Positions 54,315 through 64,000 of a DNA stretch of 64,000 nucleotides are shown here, in pieces (the first letter of the stretch is position 1; each line of letters begins with the position of its first letter). This stretch comes from Adenophora triphylla var. japonica. Its lineage: Eukaryota; Streptophyta; Magnoliopsida; Asterales; Campanulaceae. Both the position numbers and the translations under genes were made by a program. Under the pieces are notes generated by a model that saw only the letters and a list, made by a program, of their open reading frames with translations, had not been told where the DNA came from and made no database searches. Location of the stretch: assembly GCA_022495995.1 (NCBI GenBank), contig JAFEMH010001299.1:258001-322000 (forward strand), given 5' to 3'.

Positions 54315-54525
54315 TTAAATGATACTTGCGGCCACTTTGGGAGAGATAGATATTTCCATTTTTCCTTCCTCATTAATAATTGCGTCCAAATTAACCCGCT
54401 CGGATGGTTCACTACGTCCGAGAACCGAAGTAGATCCTCCCTCCCGTCCTTGGTGAAACAAGACGATGGACAAAACCCGCAACCTTCCCTCTCTTTGAAC
54501 GATTGCCACCTCGACCCGACATATC
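54315..54525 (-). pseudogene. Possible second-gene remnant of the inner CACTA
   Basis: The minus strand from about 54524 reads MSGRGGNRSKRGKVAGF, then shifts frame (VQREGRLRVLSIVLFHQGRE in the other phase). A basic Ser/Gly head resembles the start of the second gene of the outer element (MSSSRKGKGKK). Too short for a firm call. Confidence 0.25.
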
Positions 54526-54864
54526 TAAACTAGTATATTATATATGTAGACGAGAAAATATTATCAAGTAGAACAAAATTTAAATATTACATAGCATGTA
54601 AAGAGTAACCAAGTAAACAAAACGTGGGTAACGGTGTGGACTTGGTGTCTGTCGGCATTGCACTTCTTGCGGCTTTAAAATAGAAATGACAATATGAAAA
54701 CAAGAAATAATGGAGTTCACATGGACCGGTGGTTTCGAGATAAGGTTGTTTTACTAAAAACAAAAAGAAGCAAAATAATGGAGTTCACTTGAATTTGCTT
54801 GAATTTGAAATAATATTGTTGTTTTCTTTAAAATAGAGAGAGAGGGTTTACATTTATAATGAAA

Positions 54865-55009
54865 TTTGGAGTGGAAAATATCAAGTTTGCACAAGCCTTT
54901 GGCCCAAAGATTGAAACTTTGAAAGTAGATTTATTATTATAATAATTAATCAAAGTTTCAATCTTTGGGCCTAACGCTTGTGCAAAAACTTGAGATTTTC
55001 CACTCCAAA
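54865..55009. repeat. Hairpin-forming inverted repeat
   Basis: TTTGGAGTGGAAAATATCAA with following bases to GAAACTTT pairs with AAAGTTTCAATC...ATTTTCCACTCCAAA, arms of about 55 bases with a few mismatches and a loop of about 30. It could be a small MITE or give a microRNA-like foldback. Confidence 0.65.
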
Positions 55010-55048
55010 GATAACCCCCATGGTAGTGGTTGTACGTGATAGTAGTGG

Positions 55049-55326
55049 GGTTGGCTTCTATCCCATCCCGAAATACACGCATGAATTGCAAATATCACTT
55101 TGTCTACTTGCTTTATAATCGAAAATCAAGAAATTTTGACAGCATAACCCCATAGTCTCCAAGTGCACGACGTAGACTAGGTCAATCAAACACTATCGAT
55201 TATAATCGACAGTGTAATCAACCATATATGTCTAGTATACACTCAGAGAACAATAGGATTAATGCAACCGAAATATTTCAACTATCGACAATTCAAGCAA
55301 TTTTAATAGACAATAATGATATTTAT
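55049..55326. repeat. 280-bp direct repeat, copy 1
   Basis: GGTTGGCTTCTATCCCATCC to AATAATGATATTTAT matches 56661-56945 closely. It ends in a TTA microsatellite region (55403-55443). The pair flanks the truncated transposase. Confidence 0.8.
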
Positions 55327-55405
55327 ATATATACATATATGTATATTTTTATTTTTATTTTTATTGATTATTTTATTTTTTATTTATTATTATTATATTT
55401 ATGTC

Positions 55406-55444
<39 letters not shown>

Positions 55445-55513
55445 AGTGATAAGTGATATAAAATGTACAAAACATTATATACAAAACATTATCTGAATTA
55501 AAACTAAACTGAT

Positions 55514-56074
55514 TCATTCACTACAATCTTGATCACTATCACTACAAAATTCAATTTCTTCTTCACTAGTTTCCTCGTCGTCGTCTTCTTCCTCATCTTC
55601 ATCATCGGACCCAGATATATACCCTTCTCCTTCCTCATCCTCCACATTGTCATCATCGATTTCATTGAAAGTGACTTCCTCCCCTAGTGGACGGGTGTTT
55701 TCGGCCATTAATGCTTCATCCTCCTCGACATTATCATTCAAGTCAATAATCGGAGGTATAGGCATTTCCTCTTCCTGATAACAATCATGTAATGATGAAT
55801 CAATATTTGAAGTAGACGTTTTTGCACGCAATGGTATATCAAAAGTGCTTCTTGCTTTGGTTTTCCATACGGCCCACCATCCGCTAGACTCTCTTCGTCG
55901 ACGGGGGTAGGGGGTCATATACACCTGTTGTGCTTGAGATGCAAGAATGAACACATCATCACCATTATGCCTAGAAGAATGCTTTAAGTCAACGAGATCA
56001 AAAGTGCCATGTTTATTAATGCCTCGCTCAGCGTCCCGCCACTCACAATTGAAAAGACGGCTCCTCTTCATCAA
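55514..56074 (-). pseudogene. Inner CACTA transposase C-terminus (DUF4216 and acidic tail)
   Basis: The minus strand reads SRLFNCEWRDAERGINKHGT FDLVDLK and DDVFILASQAQQVYMTPYPR, the DUF4216 domain typical of the TNP2 (En/Spm) transposase end, then an acidic tail (SGSDDEDEEEDDDEETSEEE). It follows the N-terminal domain directly, with the catalytic Transposase_21 and DUF4218 parts missing, and lies in a different frame, so it cannot be translated as one protein. Confidence 0.8.
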
Positions 56075-56423
56075 TCAAATGTTCAGGTTCCCTTGGCGGA
56101 CCACTTGATACAGTAGGATGATTGCGAACACTTGTTTCAACCACATAACGCTCCCCGTGCGCTATCCATACCTTGTAACCATCAACAAACCCTGACTCTA
56201 AAACATGTTTCTTTACCCATCCAACACTCAGATATTTTCTATTCTTACACTTTTTACAAGGACACCTAATCTTATCACCACGCATGCACTGGGGATGCGC
56301 TCTAGCAAACTCCACAAAATGTTCTAAATCTTCTAAGAATTGAGTTCTGACACCCCTTCTACCGGGATTACTACGATTATCCATCCAACTACGATCTTCT
56401 CCAGACATAATTAACTCCTGCAT
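56043..56423 (-). pseudogene. Inner CACTA transposase N-terminus (Transpos_assoc domain)
   Basis: Reads MSGEDRSWMDNRSNPGRRGV, EDLEHFVEFARAHPQCMRGD, then IRCPCKKCKNRKYL and WVKKHVLESGFVDGYKVWIA HGE. The CPCxxCKN motif and the closing GYxxWxxHGE define the transposase-associated domain (PF13963) that starts CACTA TNP2 proteins. It continues to EHLIDEEEP and then hits the deletion joint at about 56070. Confidence 0.85.
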
Positions 56424-56660
56424 TTCATAATGTATTAACAGTTTAGATGTAATTAACGCATTATAATTCCCTAAATTTGGATTACAAACTTAAAAGCAAC
56501 AAGACATGTTTCTTTAGGTTTAGAATTGGGGTTGGCTTCTATCGCACACCTTATTAAACATTTTTTTAATTATTAATATTTTAAATATTAATATTTAATT
56601 CTTTGTTGTAAAGTATATCATTTCCTATGATGAAAGGACAATTCATGTCCATTAGGTTTA

Positions 56661-56945
56661 GAATTGGGTTGGCTTCTATCCCATCCCGAAATACACGTAT
56701 GAATTGCAAATATCACCTTGTCAACTTGCTTTATAATCGAAAATCAAGAAATTTCGGCAGCATAACCCCATGGTCTCCAAGTGCACGACGTAGACTAGGT
56801 CAATCAAACACTATCGATTAGAATCGACAGTGTGTAATCAACCATATATGTCTAGTATACACTCAGAGAACAATAGGATTAATGCAACCGAAATATCTCA
56901 ACTATCGACTATTCAAGCAATTTTAATAGACAATGATGATATTTA
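56661..56945. repeat. 280-bp direct repeat, copy 2
   Basis: Matches 55049-55326, with small differences (for example TTTCGGCAG for TTTTGACAG). A short piece of the same sequence (GGGGTTGGCTTCTATCGCAC) is also at about 56528. Confidence 0.8.
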
Positions 56946-57260
56946 CAAATCATATAATCGTGCATTTCAAGGCTGTCTACACGGACAATTTAAGAATCGA
57001 TGACTACATGTTGACCTCAACATGATAAGTTAAAGATTCTTAAACGGGTTTCTAAGCTTTTGTGTTTCAACCGTCACAACGTCACGTCGTAACATTAATT
57101 TTTATTCATTATCGTAAAATGCATAATTTTACAATAATTAATTAACACACACATCTATCATATTTTTTAAATTATTAATATTGTGAATAATTTGAAATAT
57201 TAATTCTTTATTGTAAAATTTGAAATTTTACAATGATGAATTAAATTAACATTTATAAAC

Positions 57261-57498
57261 AAGATAAGAGTCGTTCTCATCCACAACTATCAAAACCCAA
57301 TCTCATCTTAGACCAAGAAAGACGAGCAAACAAGTTCATTGCCGTTTGAGTCAAGGATTTTCTCGTTTAATAAGAGTTATTTACTCTTATTAAACAGAAA
57401 ATCCTTTACTCAAACGGTAATGAACTTGTTTACTCCGTCTTCCTTGATCAAAGAAGACGAATTTTGATAGCTGTGGGTGAAAAAACTCTCATCTTATT
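57261..57498. repeat. Long imperfect hairpin
   Basis: AAGATAAGAGTCGTTCTCAT...CAAACAAGTTCATTGCCGTT...TTTAATAAGAGT pairs with ACTCTTATTAAACAG...AACGGTAATGAACTTGTTTA...CTCTCATCTTATT, arms of about 110 bases around a 5-base loop near 57381. A foldback MITE or small-RNA-type precursor; no TSD could be fixed. Confidence 0.65.
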
Positions 57499-57744
57499 TA
57501 TATTTTAAATAGAGTTGTACCTCAATCTATTTAAAGCCTAATTAACTACCAATTAGGTATAATGAAGAGCCACTTCCAAAACCCAGCTTGATAAACTAGT
57601 TAGAAAATGCAAACAACCTAAATCGGAGGACCAATCAAGCATCAAACATTCAAATATTTGAAAATTCACACAAATACCAATCAATAATCATGAACATTAG
57701 AATCAAAAACAAATTAGGGTTCTTACAAATACCAATCAAAAAAT

Positions 57745-57805
57745 ATCATATTCCTTAATTCCCGCGCAAACAGTATTAGTGCGAATATTAGCGGGACGGA
57801 GGGAG
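57745..57805. mobile_element. Right-end fragment of a Stowaway MITE
   Basis: TTCCTTAATTCCCGCGC ... GCGGGACGGAGGGAG followed by TA, matching the right ends of the twins at 27765 and 30618. The left half is missing. Confidence 0.65.
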
Positions 57806-58119
57806 TAAATACTATCTCAAATATCAATACAATTAAGTTTTCCTTTTACTAACCACCTCAATGCACACAAGATCTGTAGGTCATTTCATATTTTCTCAAA
57901 CCTTAATAGATTACTCTGTGATTCACCTAATCCGAGCCAAGTGGTCAATATATTAAGTTTCTCAAATAATGAACCAAGTAGAATGTTGTTAAAACCACGT
58001 CACCGAATTTACCATTTAATTATTTTTGTATGTCGATACAGAAAAATGAAATTGTTTGAAGTAACAAAATCAGCCCTAGCCTCTACTTGCAAACGGATAT
58101 ACTACAGCATAAATCGAGT

Positions 58120-58425
58120 GAGAGAGAGAACGATTGAGAGAGAGAAAGCGAGAGAGAGAGATAACGTACCGGCGACGGCAACGGCGATGGAAAGAAACGG
58201 CGGCGGCGACGGCGTGGACGGCGTGTTCTTCTTGGCGGCGAATTACTGAGAGAGAGAGAGAGAAAGTGAGAGAGAGAAATCGAGTGAGAGAGAGAAAGCG
58301 ATTGAGAGAGAGAAGAAGACTTACCGGCGACGGCGAGGCTCGGCGGCGACGGCTTGGCGTTGGCGACGTTAGGGTTCGCGAACTGCGGATGGAACGGAGG
58401 ATCGATCGTAATAAAAATGATACGT
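58120..58425 (-). promoter_or_regulatory. GC-rich leader exon region of the inner CACTA gene
   Basis: On the minus strand CGTCGCCGCC-rich leader segments end in good donors (GCCG|GTAAGTC near 58323) between (CT)n tracts. It lies just inside the right subterminal repeats, where the transposase promoter is expected. Confidence 0.4.
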
Positions 58426-58454
58426 AATTAAAAATGGGGAAGAAACGCGTTTAT

Positions 58455-58677
58455 ATATATGGATTTGTTACCGACGGACTATGTCCGTCGGTATTACCGA
58501 CGGACTATGTCCGCCGGTTTTACCGACGGATATACCGACGGAACTTAATCAATTACCGACGGACAAAACGAAATTTTAAAAATTTTAATTCCCGGTAAAT
58601 TAAATTAAATTTCCGTCGGTAAATGAAAATTTTCCGTCGGTAAAAGTCCGTCGGTAATGCCCATGTTTCTAGTAGTG
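58455..58677. repeat. Right subterminal repeats of the inner CACTA
   Basis: TTACCGACGGACTATGTCCG and TTCCGTCGGTAAA motifs up to the terminal CTAGTAGTG. Confidence 0.85.
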
Positions 58678-58879
58678 TTTCAATTTTGAACTTTGATCTT
58701 GTTTTTTGAGGTTAAAGTGATCTGGGTTTTATTTGATTTTTGTTAAAGATTGGACCTTTGATCTTTGTGGGTATTGTACTAATTTTAAGTTTAATTTGAA
58801 TTGCACTGATATGGGTACTAAACAAGTAATTTATATAATATTTGACTTTGTGACAGATTCATGTAGGTTTTATAACTTT

Positions 58880-60915
58880 TATCTTTGTGGAAATCTGTAA
58901 GCGGCCGGCCTTAGACTTGGTATACGTCAATGGTAAACCAGTTAGACCGATGGCTCAATACGTGCTTACAAAGGAAAAGAAGCTCCTCCTCCTGAAATGG
59001 CTCAAGGATTTAAGGCTTCCGGATGGTTACGCGTCTAACATTGGTAAGCGTGTCAATGTAGAGGAGGGAAAGTGCGGGGTTTGAAGAGTCACGATTGCCA
59101 CGTTTTCTTTGGATAGGCTACTTCCGATCGCTCTCGTGGTCTCTTGCTCGACAATATCTCGGTGGCGTTAACGAGTTAAGTGAGTTTTTCCGGCGTTAAC
59201 ATCGACCACACCGCGTGTTGATCACATGAAAAAGCTTGAGGAGAGCATCGTAGTGACTTTGTGCAAACTTGAGAAGATATTTCCTCCTTCATTCTTTGAT
59301 TCTATGGAGCATTTACCGGTCCACTTGGCATACGAAGCTAGAGTCGGTGGTCCGAGTTCAATACGAGATGGATGTATCCATTTGAGAGGTAATTGAATTT
59401 ATTCTATTTCTAAATAATTTGAGCGTTAACAATATACCTTCTTTAACATTATTTATGTTTTAATCTACGAATGACTTTTAGGTATCTAGGCCAATTGAAC
59501 AGGAAGATGAGCAATAGGGCCATGGTCGAGGCCTCAATTTCGTAGGGTTATCATAGATGAGATTGTTGCCTTTGTCGGAACATATTTTCCTCCCGATGTT
59601 AATACGAGATTGACTAGGGTTGGCCGCAATTACGATGGTGGTTTTCCGTCTAAGGGAAACATCTCTGTATTTTCATCCCTTGGTCGGTTGCTCGGCAAAC
59701 GGGTTGGTACGCGTACGTTAACCGCTAAAGAGTTTGTCGCGGTCGAAACGTATGTTCTTCTTAACTGCGACGAGGTTGGGGAATATATCAAGTAAGTCAT
59801 TGATGTTATGTTTACGCCTCGTCGATTAAATTATGCATGTTTAATTACACTGCATATGAAATGCCTTGTTTAACCCTATTGCGAGAATGTTTGAAGATTT
59901 AGCTCGGGATTTATCTCCGTAACTCATCGCAACTAGGATAAAGAGAATTTCCAAGCGGCTAAGGAAATATGTAAATATTTCGTTTCATTCAAATTTATTC
60001 TATACACTTCTTTAAACATTCAATCTTAAAATTGTATTAAATTGGTTACAATATTGTCTTATAGATAGTGAACATCCGGGTGATGCCAAGGCTGCGAGGT
60101 TAAGACATTTAGCATCATCTCCGTACTTGAGCGTTCATTTATACAACGGTTATTTCGTGAATGGCTATGTGTTTCATACCAAAGCTTACGGGGGCTCTAA
60201 ATTGACGTGGAATAGCGGTGTGAAGCTTATAGGGAATGATTATTATGGCGTCTGAAAGAAGTAGTCGAGGTGGAGTATTTCGGTAGAAACGGTGTTGTCT
60301 TGTTCAATTGTGATTGGCGGGATCTTTGTGCGAGGTGTTAAGAAGCACCCCATATTTGACCTCGTCGATGTAAAGGACTCGTCCGGACATAATGGCGGCA
60401 ACGTCTTCATCTTAGCATCTCAAGCACAACAGTATACATGACTCCCTACCCTCGTCTGCGACCCGACGGATTGTGGGCATTTGGATGACCAAGGCTAGGA
60501 GCATGATTGACAACCTACCCTCGTCGACAACTACAGAGTCGTCATTAGAAACACCCTATCAAGAGGATGAAATGCCGGTGCCACCTAACGTTTCATCGGC
60601 TAATCATCCATTAGATGATGTCACTCATATTCCTCAAAATGTTGATGAACCCGAGGAGGATATCTTACCGGTGAATTTGCCAACTCCCCGCCTCGTTCGG
60701 GTCATCTCGCGCACATTGATATTGATGAATCGAGAGGAAGAGGAAGAGGAAGAGGAAGAGGAAGAGGAAGAGGAAGAGGAAGAGGAACCGAGTTTGATTC
60801 ATCGTAGTCCGAAGACGAAGATGAAGAACTCGAGTTTTGTAGTAATTCGTAGTCCGGTGATGATGATGGGGACGAAGATTAATAATAGTTTAAAGTTTAA
60901 AATTGTATTGTGAAT
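58880..60915 (+). pseudogene. Outer CACTA transposase TNP2, C-terminal half (DUF4218 and DUF4216)
   Basis: Readable stretches in order: MAQYVLTKEKKLLLLKWLKD, LPDGYASNIGKRVNVEEGKC (58887-59084), then after a frameshift LKSHDCHVF, CKLEKIFPPSFFDSMEHLPV HLAYEARVGGP; 59560-59795 IIDEIVAFVGTYFPPDVNTR, LTAKEFVAVETYVLLNCDEV; 60120-60235 LSVHLYNGYFVNGYVFHTKA and GNDYYGV; 60360-60470 HNGGNVFILASQAQQ. These are the DUF4218 and DUF4216 parts of a TNP2-type CACTA transposase. An acidic tail follows with (GAGGAA)n at 60733-60787. Introns and several frameshifts or stops break it. The N-terminal Transpos_assoc and catalytic Transposase_21 parts are absent: the DNA before 58880 is intron and captured SDR sequence. 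Confidence 0.8.
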
Positions 60916-61190
60916 GCTTTAGATTATTAGAACTTTAAAGTTTTATATGTATTGTGAATGCTTTACATTATTAGAACTTTAAAGTTTCATATGTATTGTG
61001 AATGCTTTAGATTATTTTTAATATCCGTCGTTTTATATATATTGTGAATGCTTTAGATTATTAGAACTTTAAAGTTTTATATGTATTGTGAATGCTTTAT
61101 ATTATTAATAGTTTAAAGTTTTATATGTATTGTGAATGCTTTAGATTATTAGAACTTTAAAGTTTTAGATGTATTGTGAATATATTGTTT
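60905..61190. repeat. About 45-bp tandem repeat after the transposase
   Basis: ATTGTGAATGCTTTAGATTA with TTAGAACTTTAAAGTTTTAT recurs six or seven times at 43-46 base spacing, with one unit interrupted by AATATCCGTCGTT. Confidence 0.85.
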
Positions 61191-61235
61191 CCTATTGTTA
61201 AAGTTGTATATTTTAATATTTTCTTGTAATACAGT

Positions 61236-63045
61236 ATGAGTTCTAGTAGAAAGGGCAAGGGTAAGAAGACTAAGCCTATTTACACATTGATTCTTGGGGC
61301 GCAACCGTCCCGATCCGGTAGCGATGATGTCGACCCTTCACGCGGTAGTACTAGCTCCACCTCTGGGGCCGATACTCGGACTACTACGTCGATTCTGAGG
61401 AGGATATTGGTCGAGATATCATCACTTTATGACCGGTAAGTAACTCTTCATTAATTTGATATAAGTTGGTTCCTTTTTGCTTTATATATAATTCATTATT
61501 TAAGTTAAAATGTTATTGTATAAATATACTTGGCGAGGTTTGTAGGTGGATACCCCACCCCGGGGACTAAGATCGGGCAATGCGGCGGTCTCGAAAAATG
61601 ACCGAGTTTTGGCCCAACTGGAAAAAATTGCCACGAGAGGCGGAAGGACGATGTGTGGGATGAGTTTAAGGTAATGTGTTAATGGTTTTTATTTAAAACT
61701 TAAATGTTAGTTTGTTATTAAAATGTTATAATTAATAATGATTGTACTCTTTTAGTTTTGTAATGTTATCATTATATGTTGTAGGCTAAATATTATTGGG
61801 CGCCGGACATCGGCGATGCGACGGCTAGATATGTTTACGATGAGCGAGGCTCACAAGCTATTTAAGGATTTTATTTGTAACATATTTATCTATCCTTAAT
61901 TAGTTTAATTAACAATGATTATACTCATTTAATTTTATAATGTCATCATTATATGTTAACGAGATATTCATATCTTTTATAGGTACCACGAAGAAAAATT
62001 ATTATACTACTCGGCTCGCGGCGGGAGAAACGACCCTTGTGTCCTACTTTTATGACCGATGAGGTGTTTGGTCAATTTTGCGAATATTGGGGGTCGCTGC
62101 TTGGCGAAGGCTATATCCGAGCAGGCCAAGGCCAATAGAGCGAGCTCCTCGGGGTCGGCGGCGTTGCATACGGGGACGCTCACGGTCGCCAGAGCATCAC
62201 GACCGCATGGTATGTATGTTAATTTAAATGTAGTAGTGTATGGATGCTTTTAAATAGGTTTATGTACGTATGTTAGGCGGGAGCCAATGTTGATGCTATG
62301 AAATCCATAGTTTTAGTGTAAATGTAGTGTATGCATGCTTTTAAATCGGTTTAAATGTTGCATTTATATATACAATTTCAAAGTAATAATCTCGCTTATT
62401 TTATTTATAGGAAAGGGAGTATGGTCCGAATATCGGTTTTGTGGATGTTTACGCTAGCACCCATATTCGGAATTCTACAGCGCCCGATCAACCTCCGCAA
62501 TGGGTTGACGATCGATGCACTCTTGCCTTTGTAAGTAAACTACCATTAAATGACTTGATTTTGAATATGTAAATTTATTTATGTACCTTACATTGTGTAT
62601 ATGATTATAATTGTTTGTTTTATTTTTGTTTGCATATCAAGCCGCCGTTGTTCCCGAAGGAACGCCTCCGCGAGCCCGTCCCCTTCGTGCACGATGTTTG
62701 GCGGAGGTCACCTCTCGGGGACATCCAAGGAGAGGAGCCCGAGTGTTAGGGATGGGGGATTACGGGCGGCAATGCCTGTCGGCGTCGACCGGCCGTCGGC
62801 GAAATGTAGCCCGGCCACGTTTCATGATCCGAGGGTCGACACTCTGGAGGCTGCGTTGGAGGAGGAGAAACGCGAGCGGGCAAAGCTTGCGGATGCTTTG
62901 GCGGTTCGACGCGGATGCGGGAGGAGAACGATCGACGTCATGCGAGAGATTCGTAGACGGCATGCGAGACTCAAAGACAATTGGCGCTGTTGATGGCTCA
63001 TCTCGGCCAGGACTCCCAGGGTAATTTCCCGCCTCCCCCAGGTTG
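61236..63045 (+). pseudogene. Second gene of the outer CACTA (Transposase_24/PTTA-like), multi-exon, decayed
   Basis: Starts MSSSRKGKGKKTKPIYTLIL (61236). Exons can be followed by motif: TEFWPNWKKLPREAEG (61595-61645), YYWAPDIGDATARYVYDERG SQA (61790-61860), FMTDEVFGQFCEYWGS (62048-62100), EQAKANRASSSGSAALHTGT (62117-62185), EYGPNIGFVDVYASTHIRNS (62411-62480) with PPQWVDDRC, and a C-terminal coiled coil TLEAALEEEKRERAKLADAL (62838-62900). This is the layout of the plant transposase family PF03004, often the second gene of CACTA elements and thought to act like TNPA in binding the ends. Exon joints are marked by GTAAGT/TTATAG-type sites, but several frameshifts occur inside exons. Confidence 0.65.
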
Positions 63046-63119
63046 ATTGCGGACATTTTTAGACATTTTTGTATTAATTTATACTTGTTTGTAAACATTT
63101 GAGACATTTGGTACCGCGG

Positions 63120-63232
63120 GAGCCCCTCCCGCCTCTCCCCGCTCCGCTCCACCCCTCTCCCCCTCCCCCTCTCCCCCCTCCCCCCCTCCCCCCTTCTCCC
63201 CCTCCCCCCCTCTCCCCCTCCCCCTCCCGAAT
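63120..63232. repeat. C-rich low-complexity tract
   Basis: Runs of CCCCTCCCCCTCTCC, strongly strand-asymmetric. On the minus strand it is a G-rich tract able to form quadruplexes. Confidence 0.8.
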
Positions 63233-63379
63233 TGGTACGGTGGTATTTAGTTTTTATTTGGTACGCTGATATTTGAATTTTAGTTTTTATAGTTTTAGTT
63301 TTATAAATTGAAATGTTATATCAGGTACAAAAAATTTTGGTTTATTGATATTTTAAATTATTTTTTTTAAATTTATTTC

Positions 63380-63940
63380 AATCGGCGACGGAATTTTCCG
63401 TCATTTAGAAATTATCTTTGAAATAAAAATTAATTAAATAAATTAATTTCGGCGACGGAATTTCCGCCGCTATAATCATTTAATTTTTATTTAATTTTTA
63501 ATTTCGGCGGCGGAAATTTCCGTCGCGTAATAAAATTTAAATTAAAATTAAATAATTTCGAAGATGGTAATTTCCGCCGAAATAATTTAATTTTAATTTA
63601 AATTTTATTACAAATACGGAAATTTCCCGCCGAAATTAATTTAATTAAATTAATTTTTATTACAATGACGGAAATTTCCGCCGTGAAATGAAAATTTAAT
63701 TAAATTAAATTAATATAGCGGCGGAATTTTCCGTCATTGAAACCATTAATTCACCGGCGGAATTAATTTCCGTCGGTAAAAGAAAAAAATAGCGGCGGAA
63801 ATTGACCCGTCGAACCTTTGCGACGAGCTGGTAGCGGCGGACCACCGACGGAATTTTTCCGTCGGTGATTTATTTTAGCGACGGAAATATAATTTTAGCG
63901 GCGGAAATTTCCGTCGCTAAATGACCTTTTTCTGGTAGTG
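63380..63940. repeat. Right subterminal repeats and terminus of the outer CACTA
   Basis: GGCGACGGAATTTCCGCCG, GGCGGCGGAAATTTCCGTCG and AGCGACGGAAAT motifs in both orientations, ending TTTTTCTGGTAGTG and then TAA. Confidence 0.88.
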
Positions 63941-63943
63941 TAA

Positions 63944-64000
63944 ACTGGATAAATTATTAACACTCTATGAATGAATTAGAGTGATTAAACAATACCAAAA
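63944..64000 (-). repeat. Continuation of the gag-only Copia leader
   Basis: The minus strand reads CTCTAATTCATTCATAGAGT followed by TTAATAATTTAT, matching the Copia leader at about 32293-32325 (CTCTAATTCATTTATAGAGT). This places the outer CACTA inside the older Copia's leader. Confidence 0.6.

Larger units (their letters stand above)
53243..58677 (-). mobile_element. Inner CACTA (En/Spm) element, non-autonomous
   Basis: CACTACTAGAAAAAGGCC at the left and the complement of CACTACTAGAAACATGGG at the right, with TTT on both sides (53240-53242, 58678-58680). The subterminal motif is TACCGACGGAAATTTCCGTCGG, a different family from the outer element. On the minus strand it has a GC-rich leader (58420-58120), a Transpos_assoc N-terminal domain and a DUF4216-type C-terminus joined by a large deletion. 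It sits in an intron of the outer element, so it arrived later. Confidence 0.92.
48419..63940 (+). mobile_element. Outer CACTA (En/Spm) element with captured host gene pieces
   Basis: Left end CACTACCAGAAACAGGTCAT, right end the complement of CACTACCAGAAAAAGGTCAT, flanked by TAA (48416-48418, 63941-63943), the 3-base CACTA duplication. Both subterminal regions are packed with TAGCGACGGAA / TTCCGCCGCTA motifs. Inside: an inverted duplication carrying DnaJ gene pieces and telomere-like arrays, a leader exon, an SDR exon, a second CACTA (53243-58677), a partial TNP2 transposase and a Transposase_24-like second gene. Without the inner element it is about 10.1 kb. The transposase lacks its N-terminal and catalytic part, so the element is non-autonomous. 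Confidence 0.92.

Noticed and set aside
58134..58427. 97-codon Arg/Glu-rich ORF in the inner CACTA
   Set aside because: Translation of (GAGA)n and GGCGACGGC repeats on the strand opposite the transposase leader.

Overview
The window is nuclear DNA of a flowering plant, probably a eudicot. The evidence is interstitial CCCTAAA/TTTAGGG telomere-type repeats, many Stowaway MITEs (CTCCCTCCGTCCC ends), tRNA-derived SINEs, hAT, CACTA, Copia, Tat-type Gypsy and chromovirus elements, and one intact plant gene of the DUF641 / GRAVITROPIC IN THE LIGHT 1 family. Nearly everything else is transposon sequence, much of it nested. No tRNA or rRNA gene, CRISPR array or bacterial-type operon was seen.

Left arm (1-17.6 kb): a short-period satellite-like array, two related 425-bp foldback elements with about 75-bp inverted ends, Stowaway MITEs, a SINE, a probable Helitron 3' end and a hAT-type MITE. 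Then comes a complete but decayed Ty3/Gypsy element of the Tat clade (4484-16733, minus strand, TSD TATAC). It carries gag, protease, reverse transcriptase, two RNase H domains, integrase, a 95-bp tandem repeat, and an oppositely oriented extra gene with its own TATA box.

Gene-bearing island (17.6-31 kb): a dimeric-looking SINE, MITEs, a likely 5' leader exon, a cluster of G-boxes, and the single-exon GIL1-like coding sequence (22655-24070, 471 aa). Downstream are a Tourist-like MITE, two apparently identical Stowaway copies 2.85 kb apart, and a 1.86-kb non-autonomous hAT element (TSD GTAATGCA).

Right half (31-64 kb): a deep nest. The oldest layer is a minus-strand, gag-only Copia derivative. 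A full-length Copia element (31297-46502, TSD ATTGC, LTRs about 99% identical) sits inside its LTR. A chromovirus (33946-42618, minus strand, 2431-bp LTRs, TSD ATGAC) interrupts the gag of that Copia. A 15.5-kb CACTA element (48419-63940, TSD TAA) sits in the leader of the gag-only element, and a second CACTA (53243-58677, TSD TTT) sits in an intron of the first. The outer CACTA has picked up pieces of two host genes: a DnaJ/HSP40 (type A, J2/J3-like) gene, with its C-terminal part present as an inverted repeat, and an exon of a short-chain dehydrogenase/reductase of the IBR1/SDRa type. The inverted DnaJ copies are the most interesting feature, because a read-through transcript could form long double-stranded RNA matching a chaperone gene.

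All calls were made by reading sequence and translations by eye; no database search or alignment program was run.
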